The notes under the pieces: generated by a model | Seen by the model: the letters and a program-made list of their open reading frames with translations, nothing else | Told to the model about the DNA's origin: nothing | Database searches by the model: none | NCBI RefSeq assembly: GCF_009733535.1 | Contig: NZ_ML771899.1 | Coordinates: 124,001-188,000 of the forward strand | Direction of reading: 5' to 3' | Origin: Sphingobacterium endophyticum | GTDB taxonomy: Bacteria > Bacteroidota > Bacteroidia > Sphingobacteriales > Sphingobacteriaceae | Length of the DNA stretch: 64,000 bases | Part shown: positions 7,919 through 16,325 of the stretch, piece by piece | Numbering within the stretch: the stretch's first letter is position 1 | Layout: the number at the start of each line of letters is the position of its first letter | Program-made: the position numbers and the translations under genes

Positions 7919-10330
7919 ATGAATAATTTTACTAGCCCAAATTCTCTGGAGGCGAAAGCAGTCCCCCTAAAGCAGCAGATTGACCTGTATCTATCCCATT
8001 GGAAACTTTTTTTAGTGTTTTTGGTTATATCCCTATTTGTTGGGTTCCTATATCTTAGATATGCGCAAAAATTATATTACACTCAGGCCATGATTCTATT
8101 GGAGGATGAAAAGCAGGCGAGTGGGGAAATGGCCGGGCTTTCCGAACTGGCAAATCTCGCCGGAAGAACATCTTCTTCTGCAGCATACGTGAACGACCAG
8201 ACCCAGATATTGCGTTCTCGGCGCATCCTCAGGAAGGTTGTGGACGCCAATGAACTACATATAAGTTATTTTATAAAAGGCAAAATCCGAGAGAGTGAGC
8301 TGTTAAAATCAGGCAGTCCAATAAGATTACTTATTCAGGAACCGGCACATGCAAGAATGGATAGCGTTGTTTATGAGGTCTACCTCAGCAAGAGCCAGGA
8401 GGGATACAAGATTTGGGATGAGTCGGGCGAAAAACGAGATTATACAATAGGACAGAAAATAAGCTCTCCAATTGGTCCTATATCCCTACTATCCACAGGT
8501 CTTTTTCCAGAATGGACAGGTGAGATCAGAATTCAGGTACTGCCCAAGGATTTTGCTGTAAATATACTTCAGGGAATGGTAAATATTGAGTCGAATTCCA
8601 AAGAGCAATCCTTCGCTATTCGAATGTCTACTGAAACCACATCGCCGGCAAAAGGTGAAATGATCCTAAATTCACTGATCGATCACTATGATCAGGATCG
8701 AAGTTATGATAAGGAAACTGTCTTTCGCAATACATCGACATTTATCAATTCCAGATTAGAGCTTATCAATCGGGACCTAAGGGCCGCAGACTCTCGGATC
8801 GCCAACTTTAAAGGTGAAAACGAGCTAGCGGATATCCAGGCTCAAACCCAGCTGCTGATGAAAGATGCCTCTGATCAGGAGAAGAAACTTGTGGAGTATC
8901 AAACGCAGCTCTATCTTGCAGAAATTGTACGGGAATCCTCCAGTAAAGAAAATTTTTCTCTCTTGCCATCCAATATCGGGCTGACGGACCAAACAGTCCA
9001 AGGCCAGATCAAATCTTATAATGATCTGATTCTTGAGCGCTCTGAACTTTTACGGTCCAGTACATCGGAGAGCCCGGTGCTTGTAAGTTTGGAGAAAAGT
9101 ATATCAATGCTGAAAGATAATCTTTTGATTTCACTTGATAATCTTAAGAAGGGAATTGAGGTGAACATCACAAGCCTTCAAAACCAGAAACAGAAACTGT
9201 CAGGGAAATTATCCAGTTTTCCTGATCAGGAACTACAATTTCGCGACATTTCACGGCAACAGAAAGTCGTTGAATCAATCTATCTTTTTTTGCTCCAAAA
9301 ACGGGAGGAAAATGAGATCAACGCTTCTGCCACGCCTGCTAACCTGAAAGTGGTAGATTATGCCTATGGCTATACCGTGCCAGTTTCACCAAAGAAACTC
9401 TATGTGTTGATTGGAGCACTTATATTGGGTTTCAGTATACCTTTTGGCCTGCTTTATCTGAAGTTTTTACTGGACAACAAAATACACTCCAAAAAGGATC
9501 TTGAGGAACTTATCGGAGCGCCGGTATTAGGCCAGGTACCAAAAGTCGATGAAAAGATCATCCAGGATAATTCAAGGACTTCCCTGGCCGAAGCATTGCG
9601 GATTATCCGGACCAATATCGCTTTTATGCTTGGTTCGACAACACAACAAGGGAAAGTCATCTATGTGACCAGTACCATATCAGGGGAGGGTAAATCTTTT
9701 ATAGCCACAAATCTTTCGAGTATAATTGCCCAATCCGGAAAGAGGGTTCTATTAATTGGGGCAGATATCAGATCCCCTAAAGTACTGGAATATTTAGGCA
9801 TATCACACCTTAAGCATACCACTATCGGAATTACCCAGTATTTGCTTGATCCCACGATTCCAGTTGAAAAGCTAGTTCTGAAATATCCTAAGACGTATGC
9901 CTTTGATGTGATCTATTCGGGATATATTGCCCCTAATCCTGCCGAATTGCTGATGAACGGTAACTTTAAGGGTATAATCGAATATGCACAGAATGCATAT
10001 GATTATGTGATCGTGGATACGGCTCCGGTTAGTTTGGTAACCGATACCTTATTGATATCAGAGTTTGCCGATATAACCATTTATGTGAGCCGCGCAGATT
10101 ACCTGGATAGAAGGCTCACCGAAATACCTCGGGAACTCTATGTAGAAGGTAAGCTTAAGAACATGGCTCTCGTGCTTAATGATGTTGACTTTAAGAGCGG
10201 ATATGGCTATGGATATGGGTATGGATATGGTTATGGAGAGCCAGACAATCAAAACAGGGGTAGAATTGCAATACTGACCCAAAAAATTAAAAAACTTTTA
10301 AGTCCTAAGGAAAAACTAGATGATTTGTAA
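7919..10330 (+). CDS. Wzc-like polysaccharide co-polymerase / BY-kinase (copy 2)
   Basis: This 803-aa paralogue of the 2369-4762 protein is collinear along its whole length: Wzz domain, coiled-coil periplasmic part, second helix near 490-515, and a BY-kinase domain with Walker A SGEGKS at 588-593, LLIGADIRSPK, YVIVDTAPV and a YG-repeat tail (GYGYGYGYGYGYG). Its DNA is clearly more GC-rich than copy 1, with many synonymous differences, so it is not a recent tandem duplicate. No Wza-like gene is adjacent. It may serve the same exporter or a second polysaccharide system. The ATG is preceded by a 190-bp divergent promoter region shared with the acyltransferase. Confidence 0.9.
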   Translation: MNNFTSPNSLEAKAVPLKQQIDLYLSHWKLFLVFLVISLFVGFLYLRYAQKLYYTQAMILLEDEKQASGEMAGLSELANLAGRTSSSAAYVNDQTQILRSRRILRKVVDANELHISYFIKGKIRESELLKSGSPIRLLIQEPAHARMDSVVYEVYLSKSQEGYKIWDESGEKRDYTIGQKISSPIGPISLLSTGLFPEWTGEIRIQVLPKDFAVNILQGMVNIESNSKEQSFAIRMSTETTSPAKGEMILNSLIDHYDQDRSYDKETVFRNTSTFINSRLELINRDLRAADSRIANFKGENELADIQAQTQLLMKDASDQEKKLVEYQTQLYLAEIVRESSSKENFSLLPSNIGLTDQTVQGQIKSYNDLILERSELLRSSTSESPVLVSLEKSISMLKDNLLISLDNLKKGIEVNITSLQNQKQKLSGKLSSFPDQELQFRDISRQQKVVESIYLFLLQKREENEINASATPANLKVVDYAYGYTVPVSPKKLYVLIGALILGFSIPFGLLYLKFLLDNKIHSKKDLEELIGAPVLGQVPKVDEKIIQDNSRTSLAEALRIIRTNIAFMLGSTTQQGKVIYVTSTISGEGKSFIATNLSSIIAQSGKRVLLIGADIRSPKVLEYLGISHLKHTTIGITQYLLDPTIPVEKLVLKYPKTYAFDVIYSGYIAPNPAELLMNGNFKGIIEYAQNAYDYVIVDTAPVSLVTDTLLISEFADITIYVSRADYLDRRLTEIPRELYVEGKLKNMALVLNDVDFKSGYGYGYGYGYGYGEPDNQNRGRIAILTQKIKKLLSPKEKLDDL

Positions 10331-10680
10331 CGTTTATGTTGACTTAATAGATAGATCTGTATTTTTCAAAGGAATACGAGTGAATACATATACTATAATT
10401 TAATGCGGTTTCTTAAAAAGTCTATTATATTTTGTTTTTAATAAAACTTTTTTCTAATATTGTTGTTAGCTTAAATTAGTTAAGCTGCCATTATTAATTA
10501 ACCATATCAATAAATATTAGCCATTAAGGAAGATATTCAGGCAGGTAAAGGGATTTAGATAAATTTGATTTACAGTATTGGATTTACCATTTTCCTTTAA
10601 TTTACATAAAAATTTTAAAAAAAAATTAACAATGAATTAATATTAGTTTCAAAAAAATTTAACCAAAAACAAGTGTTCAT
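10331..10680. other. AT-rich leader region upstream of the peptide gene
   Basis: This 350-bp non-coding stretch holds no gene. TAAATTTG at 10560-10567 fits the Bacteroidota -7 consensus TAnnTTTG, but no clear -33 TTTG element was found at the right distance. If it is a promoter, the peptide and fimbrillin transcript would have an AT-rich leader of about 105 bases. Confidence 0.3.
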
Positions 10681-10851
10681 ATGAAAAAAAAGGAAAATCA
10701 AGTGTACGAAGCGCCTGAGATGAAGGTGCTCGTCGTAGAACTCGAACAGGGTATTGCTGCCGCATCCGGTGCGGCTTCCCCGGGCGCAACTCCAGGCGTC
10801 GATGATTGGGGAGATGGTGGTTCAGGTGGTGGAAATTGGGAAGGCCAATAA
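10681..10851 (+). CDS. 56-aa peptide with YxxPxM motif, possible RiPP-like precursor
   Basis: A complete short frame starts at ATG 10681 and ends at TAA 10849. The N-terminal half is charged and contains YEAPEM at residues 9-14, close to the YxxPxL leader motif bound by PqqD-like (B1/RRE) proteins in lasso-peptide clusters. A small-residue stretch follows (GIAAASGAAS), then a Gly/Asp/Trp-rich tail (VDDWGDGGSGGGNW). The tail contains T-P-G-V-D-D-W-G-D, so a Thr two residues before a Gly with an Asp seven positions on is present, as in lasso cores. It lies 43 bases before a fimbrillin-like gene and about 2.5 kb before a PqqD-containing operon. Short YxxP peptides also occur widely beside Bacteroidota fimbrillin genes, so a role in surface fibres is an equal alternative. 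Confidence 0.6.
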   Translation: MKKKENQVYEAPEMKVLVVELEQGIAAASGAASPGATPGVDDWGDGGSGGGNWEGQ

Positions 10852-10894
10852 TTTGCCGTTAACTAAAATTCTTAACTTAAGTAAAATCAACAAT

Positions 10895-12748
10895 ATGAAT
10901 TTTATTCGACTTAAACGTGCAAATTGGGTTGTCATGATGGCAATTCTTGCACTACCTGGAGCACTATCGACTAGCTGTTCCAAACAGACAGACCCTACTG
11001 AAGAAGTAGCTCCAAAGGGTGACAAACTAACCATATCGGTACTGGGTATTAACGAAGGTGATAGCAATAAAGATAAAAAATCAAAAGCCTCATCAAAAAA
11101 TAGCAGCTCGAGCGGGCATTCGGACCAAAAAGTATATGCGTTCCATGATGTAGATATGGCAGTATCCATAGACAATACACTACCTTCAAGAAACGCGAGC
11201 AGAAAGGTGATCGCAAGATCAAATAACATTTCATCATCAGCTGGGTTAAAAGCTGCGACGCCTGCAGAAGATGGTTTAAAGTATGTGGTCTATATCTATG
11301 ATGGCTCGACTTTGGTAACTTCTACTGAACTTACCTCAGGAACTGCCGGAACAATCGAAGGGCTCGATCCTGCGTCTTCCTATACCTGGGTTGCACTATC
11401 GTACAATAGTTCAGATCAGGCTCCTGCACTGGCGCCTTCATCGGGATCAATAGATCTACCGCAGAACACCGATGTCCTGTATGCTTCGGGCACGGTAGAC
11501 TTGGCAACCGACCCATCGATCGGAATATTATTTAACCATGCCTTTTCACGTATCGGCATCGAACTGAACACCATTGGTGTTTTTGGCGAGATTACAGGAG
11601 ACCCACTGGTTTCTGTAACTGGTCTAGATTTAGCAAGTGGCAGCATCAACTTATTAGATGGTGCAATCACCGCTGGAGCTAATTATACACCAACACTAAG
11701 CTATGCAGATTTTGTAAATGTTGACCCTGCCTTCAATGATGCAAAAATTGCCTATGTGTATACGGCATCCACGGCCGAACAGACCTTTTCGGTATCTGTG
11801 CAGAATCTTACCATCCAGCATGCCGATGGAAATTTGGCTAGGACATACTTTGCTACCGCAGCCCCATTTGCCTCGACCATTACACCGGAACTCGGAATGA
11901 ATCATCATGTATTATTGAATGTGGTAGAATCTCCGTTGACTACAAATTACGGCGGTAATAATCAGGTGAAATGGGCTCGCTCTAACTTGTATTACAGAGG
12001 AAACAATGGCGGAGGGCGTGATTATGCTTTCTATGCAAATAATACCCAGACAAGTAGGGCAAACGGTTATTTCGGTTTTGGAGGTACAGTTGCGGGAACA
12101 TTTGCAACCGCTGCAACAGAGGGTGATCCTTGTGCCAAAGTATATCCAGAAGGATTGTGGAGGCAGCCTAGAATAACAGACTTTAATAGCATGACCACCA
12201 GCGAAGGGACATTGGGTAACGTCTTGAGCAGCATCATCGGTGGTCTCTTGGGCGGTTCCAGCCCATCTACTGTTTCAGCTGTTGGCTCCAATTATGTGGA
12301 GTACGGCAATGTAGTAGGTGCGCCAGCTTCTGGATCAAATGCATTTGGTGATGCCAACAGTACATCAAACAGACTGCGTTTTTATTATAACGGACAGATC
12401 AATAACGTAACGGCACTTACTGCGATCGGAAACGGCGGAGGCCTTGTTGGCCTTGGCTTGAACGATCTTTCAGTAGATCTAGTCGATCAAAATGTAATCA
12501 ATCTTGGAGTCGATCTATTGGACAGTTATGGGGACCTCACAGCCCTATGGACGCATGACCAGGCGCTTAACCTTCTAGGGCTTGTAGGAATGGGTACTTG
12601 GGGATACCTAGGCACAACGGTTGATCCTGTGCTCGGAAGTAATTTTGTTGCTGGACGTAAGACCGCCGAATTACTGAACGGTGTTTCTGCATTGGGCGTT
12701 GATGTGTTGAGTACTACCCTTAAGAATGTACGCTGCGTAAGAAATTAG
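10895..12748 (+). CDS. Fimbrillin-like surface lipoprotein
   Basis: The best start is ATG 10895, giving a 617-aa protein with a lipoprotein signal (GALSTSC, Cys28). An upstream in-frame extension to 10754 overlaps the small peptide gene and carries no signal. The middle shows fimbrillin-type features: KYVVYIYDGSTLVTS, YTWVALSYNSSD, and FNHAFSRIGIEL. The C-terminal third (KWARSNLYY, then DPCAKVYPEGLWRQP) resembles the Fibrobacter-paralogous/FISUMP domain seen in Bacteroidota adhesins. It is probably exported by Sec, lipidated and displayed as a fibre subunit or tip. It shares a transcript with the 56-aa peptide and is closed by a terminator. Confidence 0.65.
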   Translation: MNFIRLKRANWVVMMAILALPGALSTSCSKQTDPTEEVAPKGDKLTISVLGINEGDSNKDKKSKASSKNSSSSGHSDQKVYAFHDVDMAVSIDNTLPSRNASRKVIARSNNISSSAGLKAATPAEDGLKYVVYIYDGSTLVTSTELTSGTAGTIEGLDPASSYTWVALSYNSSDQAPALAPSSGSIDLPQNTDVLYASGTVDLATDPSIGILFNHAFSRIGIELNTIGVFGEITGDPLVSVTGLDLASGSINLLDGAITAGANYTPTLSYADFVNVDPAFNDAKIAYVYTASTAEQTFSVSVQNLTIQHADGNLARTYFATAAPFASTITPELGMNHHVLLNVVESPLTTNYGGNNQVKWARSNLYYRGNNGGGRDYAFYANNTQTSRANGYFGFGGTVAGTFATAATEGDPCAKVYPEGLWRQPRITDFNSMTTSEGTLGNVLSSIIGGLLGGSSPSTVSAVGSNYVEYGNVVGAPASGSNAFGDANSTSNRLRFYYNGQINNVTALTAIGNGGGLVGLGLNDLSVDLVDQNVINLGVDLLDSYGDLTALWTHDQALNLLGLVGMGTWGYLGTTVDPVLGSNFVAGRKTAELLNGVSALGVDVLSTTLKNVRCVRN

Positions 12749-12783
12749 ACCAAGTGTTTATAACCGGGAAAAACCCGAATAAT

Positions 12784-12818
12784 GAGCGGTCCGGTAAAAA
12801 AGGGCCGCTCTATTTATT
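12784..12818 (+). terminator. Intrinsic terminator after the fimbrillin-like gene
   Basis: GAGCGGTCC (12784-12792) pairs with GGGCCGCTC (12802-12810), nine pairs including one G-U, with a nine-base A-rich loop and a following TATTTATTTA. It separates the peptide/fimbrillin transcript from the peptidase operon, which begins 44 bases later. Confidence 0.75.
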
Positions 12819-12861
12819 TAAGCCTATCGCTTATCACGCTATGAAATTCTAGAGAGGACTT

Positions 12862-13326
12862 ATGGATGATGCCCTAACTGTCTCTAATCCAGTATTCTTT
12901 CAAATGGTGGAAGATTTTCTATTGAAGGATAAATCTATCCTGATCAGAGTCAAAGGAAACAGTATGCTTCCATTTCTAAGAGAGGGCGACTGTGTAGAGC
13001 TATATAAATCTGATAAAAGGGCGTTTAAAATTGGAGAGGTGGTTTTGGCCAAATGGCAAGGGAGGTATGTGCTGCACCGAATTATTTTTAAGGGGAGCAA
13101 ATACTGTTACCTATCCGGGGACAATAATCTTTTTCAAGTGGAAAGAGTCAACTATGAATCTGTAATAGCAAGAGTTATTAACTGCCATAGGGAAGGAAAA
13201 CCTATTGAGGTCAAGGGCATTTCCTTTCGATATAAAGGGATCTGCTGGTTTCTCCTTCGTCCATTGAGGTGGATAAATGTAAAAATTGAAAATAGTAAAA
13301 AAAAATATCATGAGACTACGAGGTGA
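12862..13326 (+). CDS. SipW-like S26/S24 family peptidase
   Basis: This 154-aa protein has the signal-peptidase fold motifs: VKGNSMLPFLREGD with candidate nucleophile Ser34, GEVVLAKW, YVLHRII with His72 replacing the usual Lys (the Ser/His type of SipW and Sec11), and SGDNN with Asp87. No N-terminal membrane anchor is obvious, though the C-terminal part is hydrophobic (WFLLRPLRW). The ATG follows a purine-rich GAGAGG. As first gene of a five-gene operon it may cut a leader peptide, taking the role that the transglutaminase-like protease plays in lasso clusters. An S24-type regulator is less likely, since there is no HTH. Confidence 0.7.
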   Translation: MDDALTVSNPVFFQMVEDFLLKDKSILIRVKGNSMLPFLREGDCVELYKSDKRAFKIGEVVLAKWQGRYVLHRIIFKGSKYCYLSGDNNLFQVERVNYESVIARVINCHREGKPIEVKGISFRYKGICWFLLRPLRWINVKIENSKKKYHETTR

Positions 13327-13576
13327 CTTAACATTACGTAAAATTGGAAACGAATATATGATCGTTGAACCTGGAAAAGACATGGTTGATTTATCAAAGG
13401 TATATTCATTGAACAAGACTGCTGCTTTTTTGTGGAACGAATTGCAGGGCAGGGACTTTTCAGAAGACGATGTTGCCGAAATTTTAATCGAAGAGTACGG
13501 GCTTACTCCACGGACCGCATACATTGACGGCACTAAAATGCTGCAGCATTTCAAGGCTGAAAAACTTATCAGGTAA
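13310..13576 (+). CDS. PqqD-family protein (putative RiPP recognition element)
   Basis: The chosen ATG 13310 lies inside the end of the peptidase gene (17-base overlap) and gives 88 aa; a TTG eight codons upstream is a poorer choice. The protein follows the PqqD pattern: MIVEPGKDMVDLSKVYSLN, then TAAFLWNEL, then a helical region with a variable end. PqqD-like proteins are winged-helix domains that bind leader peptides and hand them to modifying enzymes. Translational coupling to both neighbours supports a shared task. Which peptide it binds is unknown; the 56-aa product at 10681 is the nearest candidate. Confidence 0.8.
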   Translation: MRLRGDLTLRKIGNEYMIVEPGKDMVDLSKVYSLNKTAAFLWNELQGRDFSEDDVAEILIEEYGLTPRTAYIDGTKMLQHFKAEKLIR

Positions 13577-13578
13577 TC

Positions 13579-14685
13579 ATGAGCATTATAGGCCAGGAAG
13601 ATGGACGTTCATTGGGAGCATTCCTAGAGGCGTTAAGGAGTTCGCTTTGGAACCGGCCGATCAGGCATTCCTATTTCAATGGATTGAGCAGGAAAGATTG
13701 GATAAGGATATTTAGCATGTCCTTTCACCAAACCGTGGAAGGAAATTTAGCCGATGCTATCCAAGGGCTTCCTCAGACCCTTCTTCCCCCTCAGGATCTG
13801 CTACTCAAATGGATTGTAAGATTGCAGCATATAGAGGAGAATAATAAAAAGATGTCCGAGGTGATTTCATATCAGGGAAGGCTGTTTCAAGAATTCGGAA
13901 TCAAAGCATACCTGCAAAAGGGACATGGTGTTTCCATGTACTACCCTAAGCCCGAAGTCCGTGTCAGTGGCGATATCGATTGGTTCTTCCCTACAAGGAA
14001 AGATTATGATCGGGCGAACCAATTGATGAAGGATCAGGGAGAAGGGTTTCATATCCAACCTGCCTACAGCAGCGGATACAGTTTTGATGGGGTAGAGATT
14101 GAACACCACCTTAAATTGATCCAGCTTCGAAATCCATTTGTTCTGAAATATTGTAGAGACCTGGTTAAAGAATTAAGCAGTGAAAATGTTACCGTCGAAT
14201 TTGGATCTTCCAATGTTGAAATTCCTTCTCCGCTGCTCAATATTGTCCAGGTCAATGCGCATATCCTGAAACATCAGGTCACCTATGGTATCGGACTCAG
14301 GCAGTTATGCGATTCGGCCATCCTGTACCACCGTTTCCATGATCAAATAGATAGTGGGAAATTGAAGCATATCTACAGGAAATTGGGAATGCTGGACTGG
14401 TCCCATGTTCTGCACCAAGTGCTGGTTGACCTTCTGGGGCTTAAACCAGAGGAATTACCTTATGAGATCGAACAAAAGCCCGGGGTTGAGTGGATGAAGG
14501 AATATATTTTACGAACTGGAAATTTTGGGTTCTATGATCCCCTAAATCCTGATATCAATAACCCAGGAGGCCGGGTTAACCGAAGGGAGAGACTGATGAG
14601 CAATTTTAAGAAATTATATCCACTGGCACCGATGGAAACGATCTGTTTCCCATTTGTTTATTTATTCAGCAAAATTCACCATTAA
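13579..14685 (+). CDS. NTP_transf_5-like nucleotidyltransferase
   Basis: The 368-aa protein matches the uncharacterised nucleotidyltransferase family found beside PqqD and ABC genes in lasso-peptide clusters. Landmarks are an invariant KG pair (114-115) and the catalytic-type GDIDWF at 131-136 inside a Pol-beta-like fold. A mostly helical C-terminal half includes a later HILKHQ segment. Some relatives are proposed to nucleotidylate or otherwise tailor RiPPs. It starts 2 bases after the PqqD stop. The DNA is GC-richer than the island to the right. The substrate cannot be inferred from sequence. Confidence 0.75.
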   Translation: MSIIGQEDGRSLGAFLEALRSSLWNRPIRHSYFNGLSRKDWIRIFSMSFHQTVEGNLADAIQGLPQTLLPPQDLLLKWIVRLQHIEENNKKMSEVISYQGRLFQEFGIKAYLQKGHGVSMYYPKPEVRVSGDIDWFFPTRKDYDRANQLMKDQGEGFHIQPAYSSGYSFDGVEIEHHLKLIQLRNPFVLKYCRDLVKELSSENVTVEFGSSNVEIPSPLLNIVQVNAHILKHQVTYGIGLRQLCDSAILYHRFHDQIDSGKLKHIYRKLGMLDWSHVLHQVLVDLLGLKPEELPYEIEQKPGVEWMKEYILRTGNFGFYDPLNPDINNPGGRVNRRERLMSNFKKLYPLAPMETICFPFVYLFSKIHH

Positions 14686-14689
14686 GATT

Positions 14690-16315
14690 GTGGAGCATTC
14701 GGTAAAAGAACAATTTAATTGGAGTTGGAGTTTTATCAAGCCCTATAGGTTTTCTATGGTAGGCTTTTTGTCCTCAGAGCTCATCTCTTTATTTTTTAGC
14801 CTTTTTTTTATCTGGATGTCTAAAAAGGCCATAGATGCCGCCATCCACGGGAATCCTCAGGAGGTAACAGATTGTCTTTATTGGGTCGCAATTTCATTAT
14901 TTATTTCCTTTCTAGCCAACTTGCTGGGGAATCGTCTCAATGAGCGAACCAAAGCCAAAATGCTTATCGATCTTCAAAATCAGATAACCTCTAGACAGAT
15001 GTATGCCCAATGGATGCGAACTTCGGACTGGCACACAGGTGAGCTATTGGTTCGTACTAACGCGGATAGTCAGGAAACTATACAGGTGCTTGGAAATATC
15101 TGGATATCGACAATTATTACCTTGGTGAGAATTTTAGCTGCAATAGCTCTGTTATATTGGATGGATCCGCTTCTCGCGCTTATATTGTTAGGGGTCTGTC
15201 CCTTGATTCTGCTTTCAAAATCTTTCTTTAGAAAATTACGTAAGCTAAATCGTTTATTGAAAGAACAAGAGGGAGAGCTTGGAAAAGTAATGCAGGAGAA
15301 TTTTCGAAACCGTTTATTTATTCGCTCTGTGAACTGGGAATCTGCACGCTGGCAGAAAGTACTGGATAGCCAAAATGCTATCTATTTAAAGAAGTTAAAC
15401 TTACTGGATTTCTCAACCTTCTCAAGAGGAACTCTGGGAGTGGTGATGCAGCTGAGTTACCTGATAACGTTTATCTGGGGCGTTTCCAAATTACAATCCT
15501 CAGAAATCACTTTTGGCACCATGTCGGCCTTTTTGCAGCTTGTCGGAAGGATACAGGGCCCGTTGGTCACTTTGATGAGGTATGTTCCTTTGATGGTGCG
15601 GTTCCGCTCCTCGCTGGATCGGGTAATGGAGGTCTTGAATGTCCCTATTGAGCATAAAACAGCCCAAAAGAAATTGGACGCTATTGATAGGCTCTGTTTG
15701 CATAATGTGACCTTTCGTTATGGTAAGGAGTCCTTTATAAAAGAATTATCTATGGATTTCCCTAAAGGAGTACCTGTGGCAATATTTGCACCAAGTGGCA
15801 AAGGTAAAACGACACTCTTAAGAATCTTAATGGGATTGTTCCCTGTCGAGAAAGGAGAAGTGCTATTGCAAAAAGATGATCAGCTATGGTCCATTTCTGA
15901 AGCTCTACGCTGTAATTTTGCGTATGTCCCCCAAGGGGACAAACTTTTGAGTGGTACTATTGCCGATAATTTAGGGATAAATAATACAGAACATTCTGAA
16001 GAGGAAATTCAGGATGCCATTAACTTAGCTTGTGCTGAATATATTTATACTCTACCCAAGGGACTCGATACAATTGTGGGAGAAGGGGGATATGGCCTTT
16101 CCGAGGGGCAGGCACAGCGTATCGGCGTGGCGCGTGCTATTTTACAGAACAGCAGCGTCTGGCTTTTTGATGAGATTACCTCAGCACTTGACGACTCAAC
16201 TTCAAGGCGTTTAGTTACCAATCTAATCGATCGAGGTAAAGATAAGGTCATCATCTTTGTGAGCCATGACCGGGCGCTGAATGAAATGTGTAAGATAATT
16301 TATACCATTGAATAA
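14690..16315 (+). CDS. McjD-like ABC exporter (fused permease and ATPase)
   Basis: The protein is 541 aa from GTG 14690, four bases after the previous stop; an alternative TTG start at 14654 would overlap the upstream gene. An N-terminal six-helix exporter domain (about 20-310) is followed by an ATPase domain. Walker A is APSGKGKTT (367-375), with Ala in place of the first Gly. The signature is LSEGQ (470-474) followed by AQRIGVARAIL. Walker B is WLFDE with Glu495, and the H-loop is SHDR. The LSEGQAQR form is typical of exporters in lasso-peptide clusters. It lacks a C39 peptidase domain, so leader removal must come from elsewhere, possibly the S26 peptidase of the operon. Confidence 0.85.
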   Translation: MEHSVKEQFNWSWSFIKPYRFSMVGFLSSELISLFFSLFFIWMSKKAIDAAIHGNPQEVTDCLYWVAISLFISFLANLLGNRLNERTKAKMLIDLQNQITSRQMYAQWMRTSDWHTGELLVRTNADSQETIQVLGNIWISTIITLVRILAAIALLYWMDPLLALILLGVCPLILLSKSFFRKLRKLNRLLKEQEGELGKVMQENFRNRLFIRSVNWESARWQKVLDSQNAIYLKKLNLLDFSTFSRGTLGVVMQLSYLITFIWGVSKLQSSEITFGTMSAFLQLVGRIQGPLVTLMRYVPLMVRFRSSLDRVMEVLNVPIEHKTAQKKLDAIDRLCLHNVTFRYGKESFIKELSMDFPKGVPVAIFAPSGKGKTTLLRILMGLFPVEKGEVLLQKDDQLWSISEALRCNFAYVPQGDKLLSGTIADNLGINNTEHSEEEIQDAINLACAEYIYTLPKGLDTIVGEGGYGLSEGQAQRIGVARAILQNSSVWLFDEITSALDDSTSRRLVTNLIDRGKDKVIIFVSHDRALNEMCKIIYTIE

Positions 16316-16325
16316 ACGACCAACC

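Noticed and set aside
10058..10282. Reverse-strand frames inside the second kinase gene and inside the fimbrillin-like gene (for example 10822-11229)
   Set aside because: They mirror strong coding sequence on the plus strand and show no motif or start signal.
10754..10894. N-terminal extension of the fimbrillin-like gene
   Set aside because: It overlaps the 56-aa peptide gene and hides the lipoprotein signal, which begins cleanly at ATG 10895.
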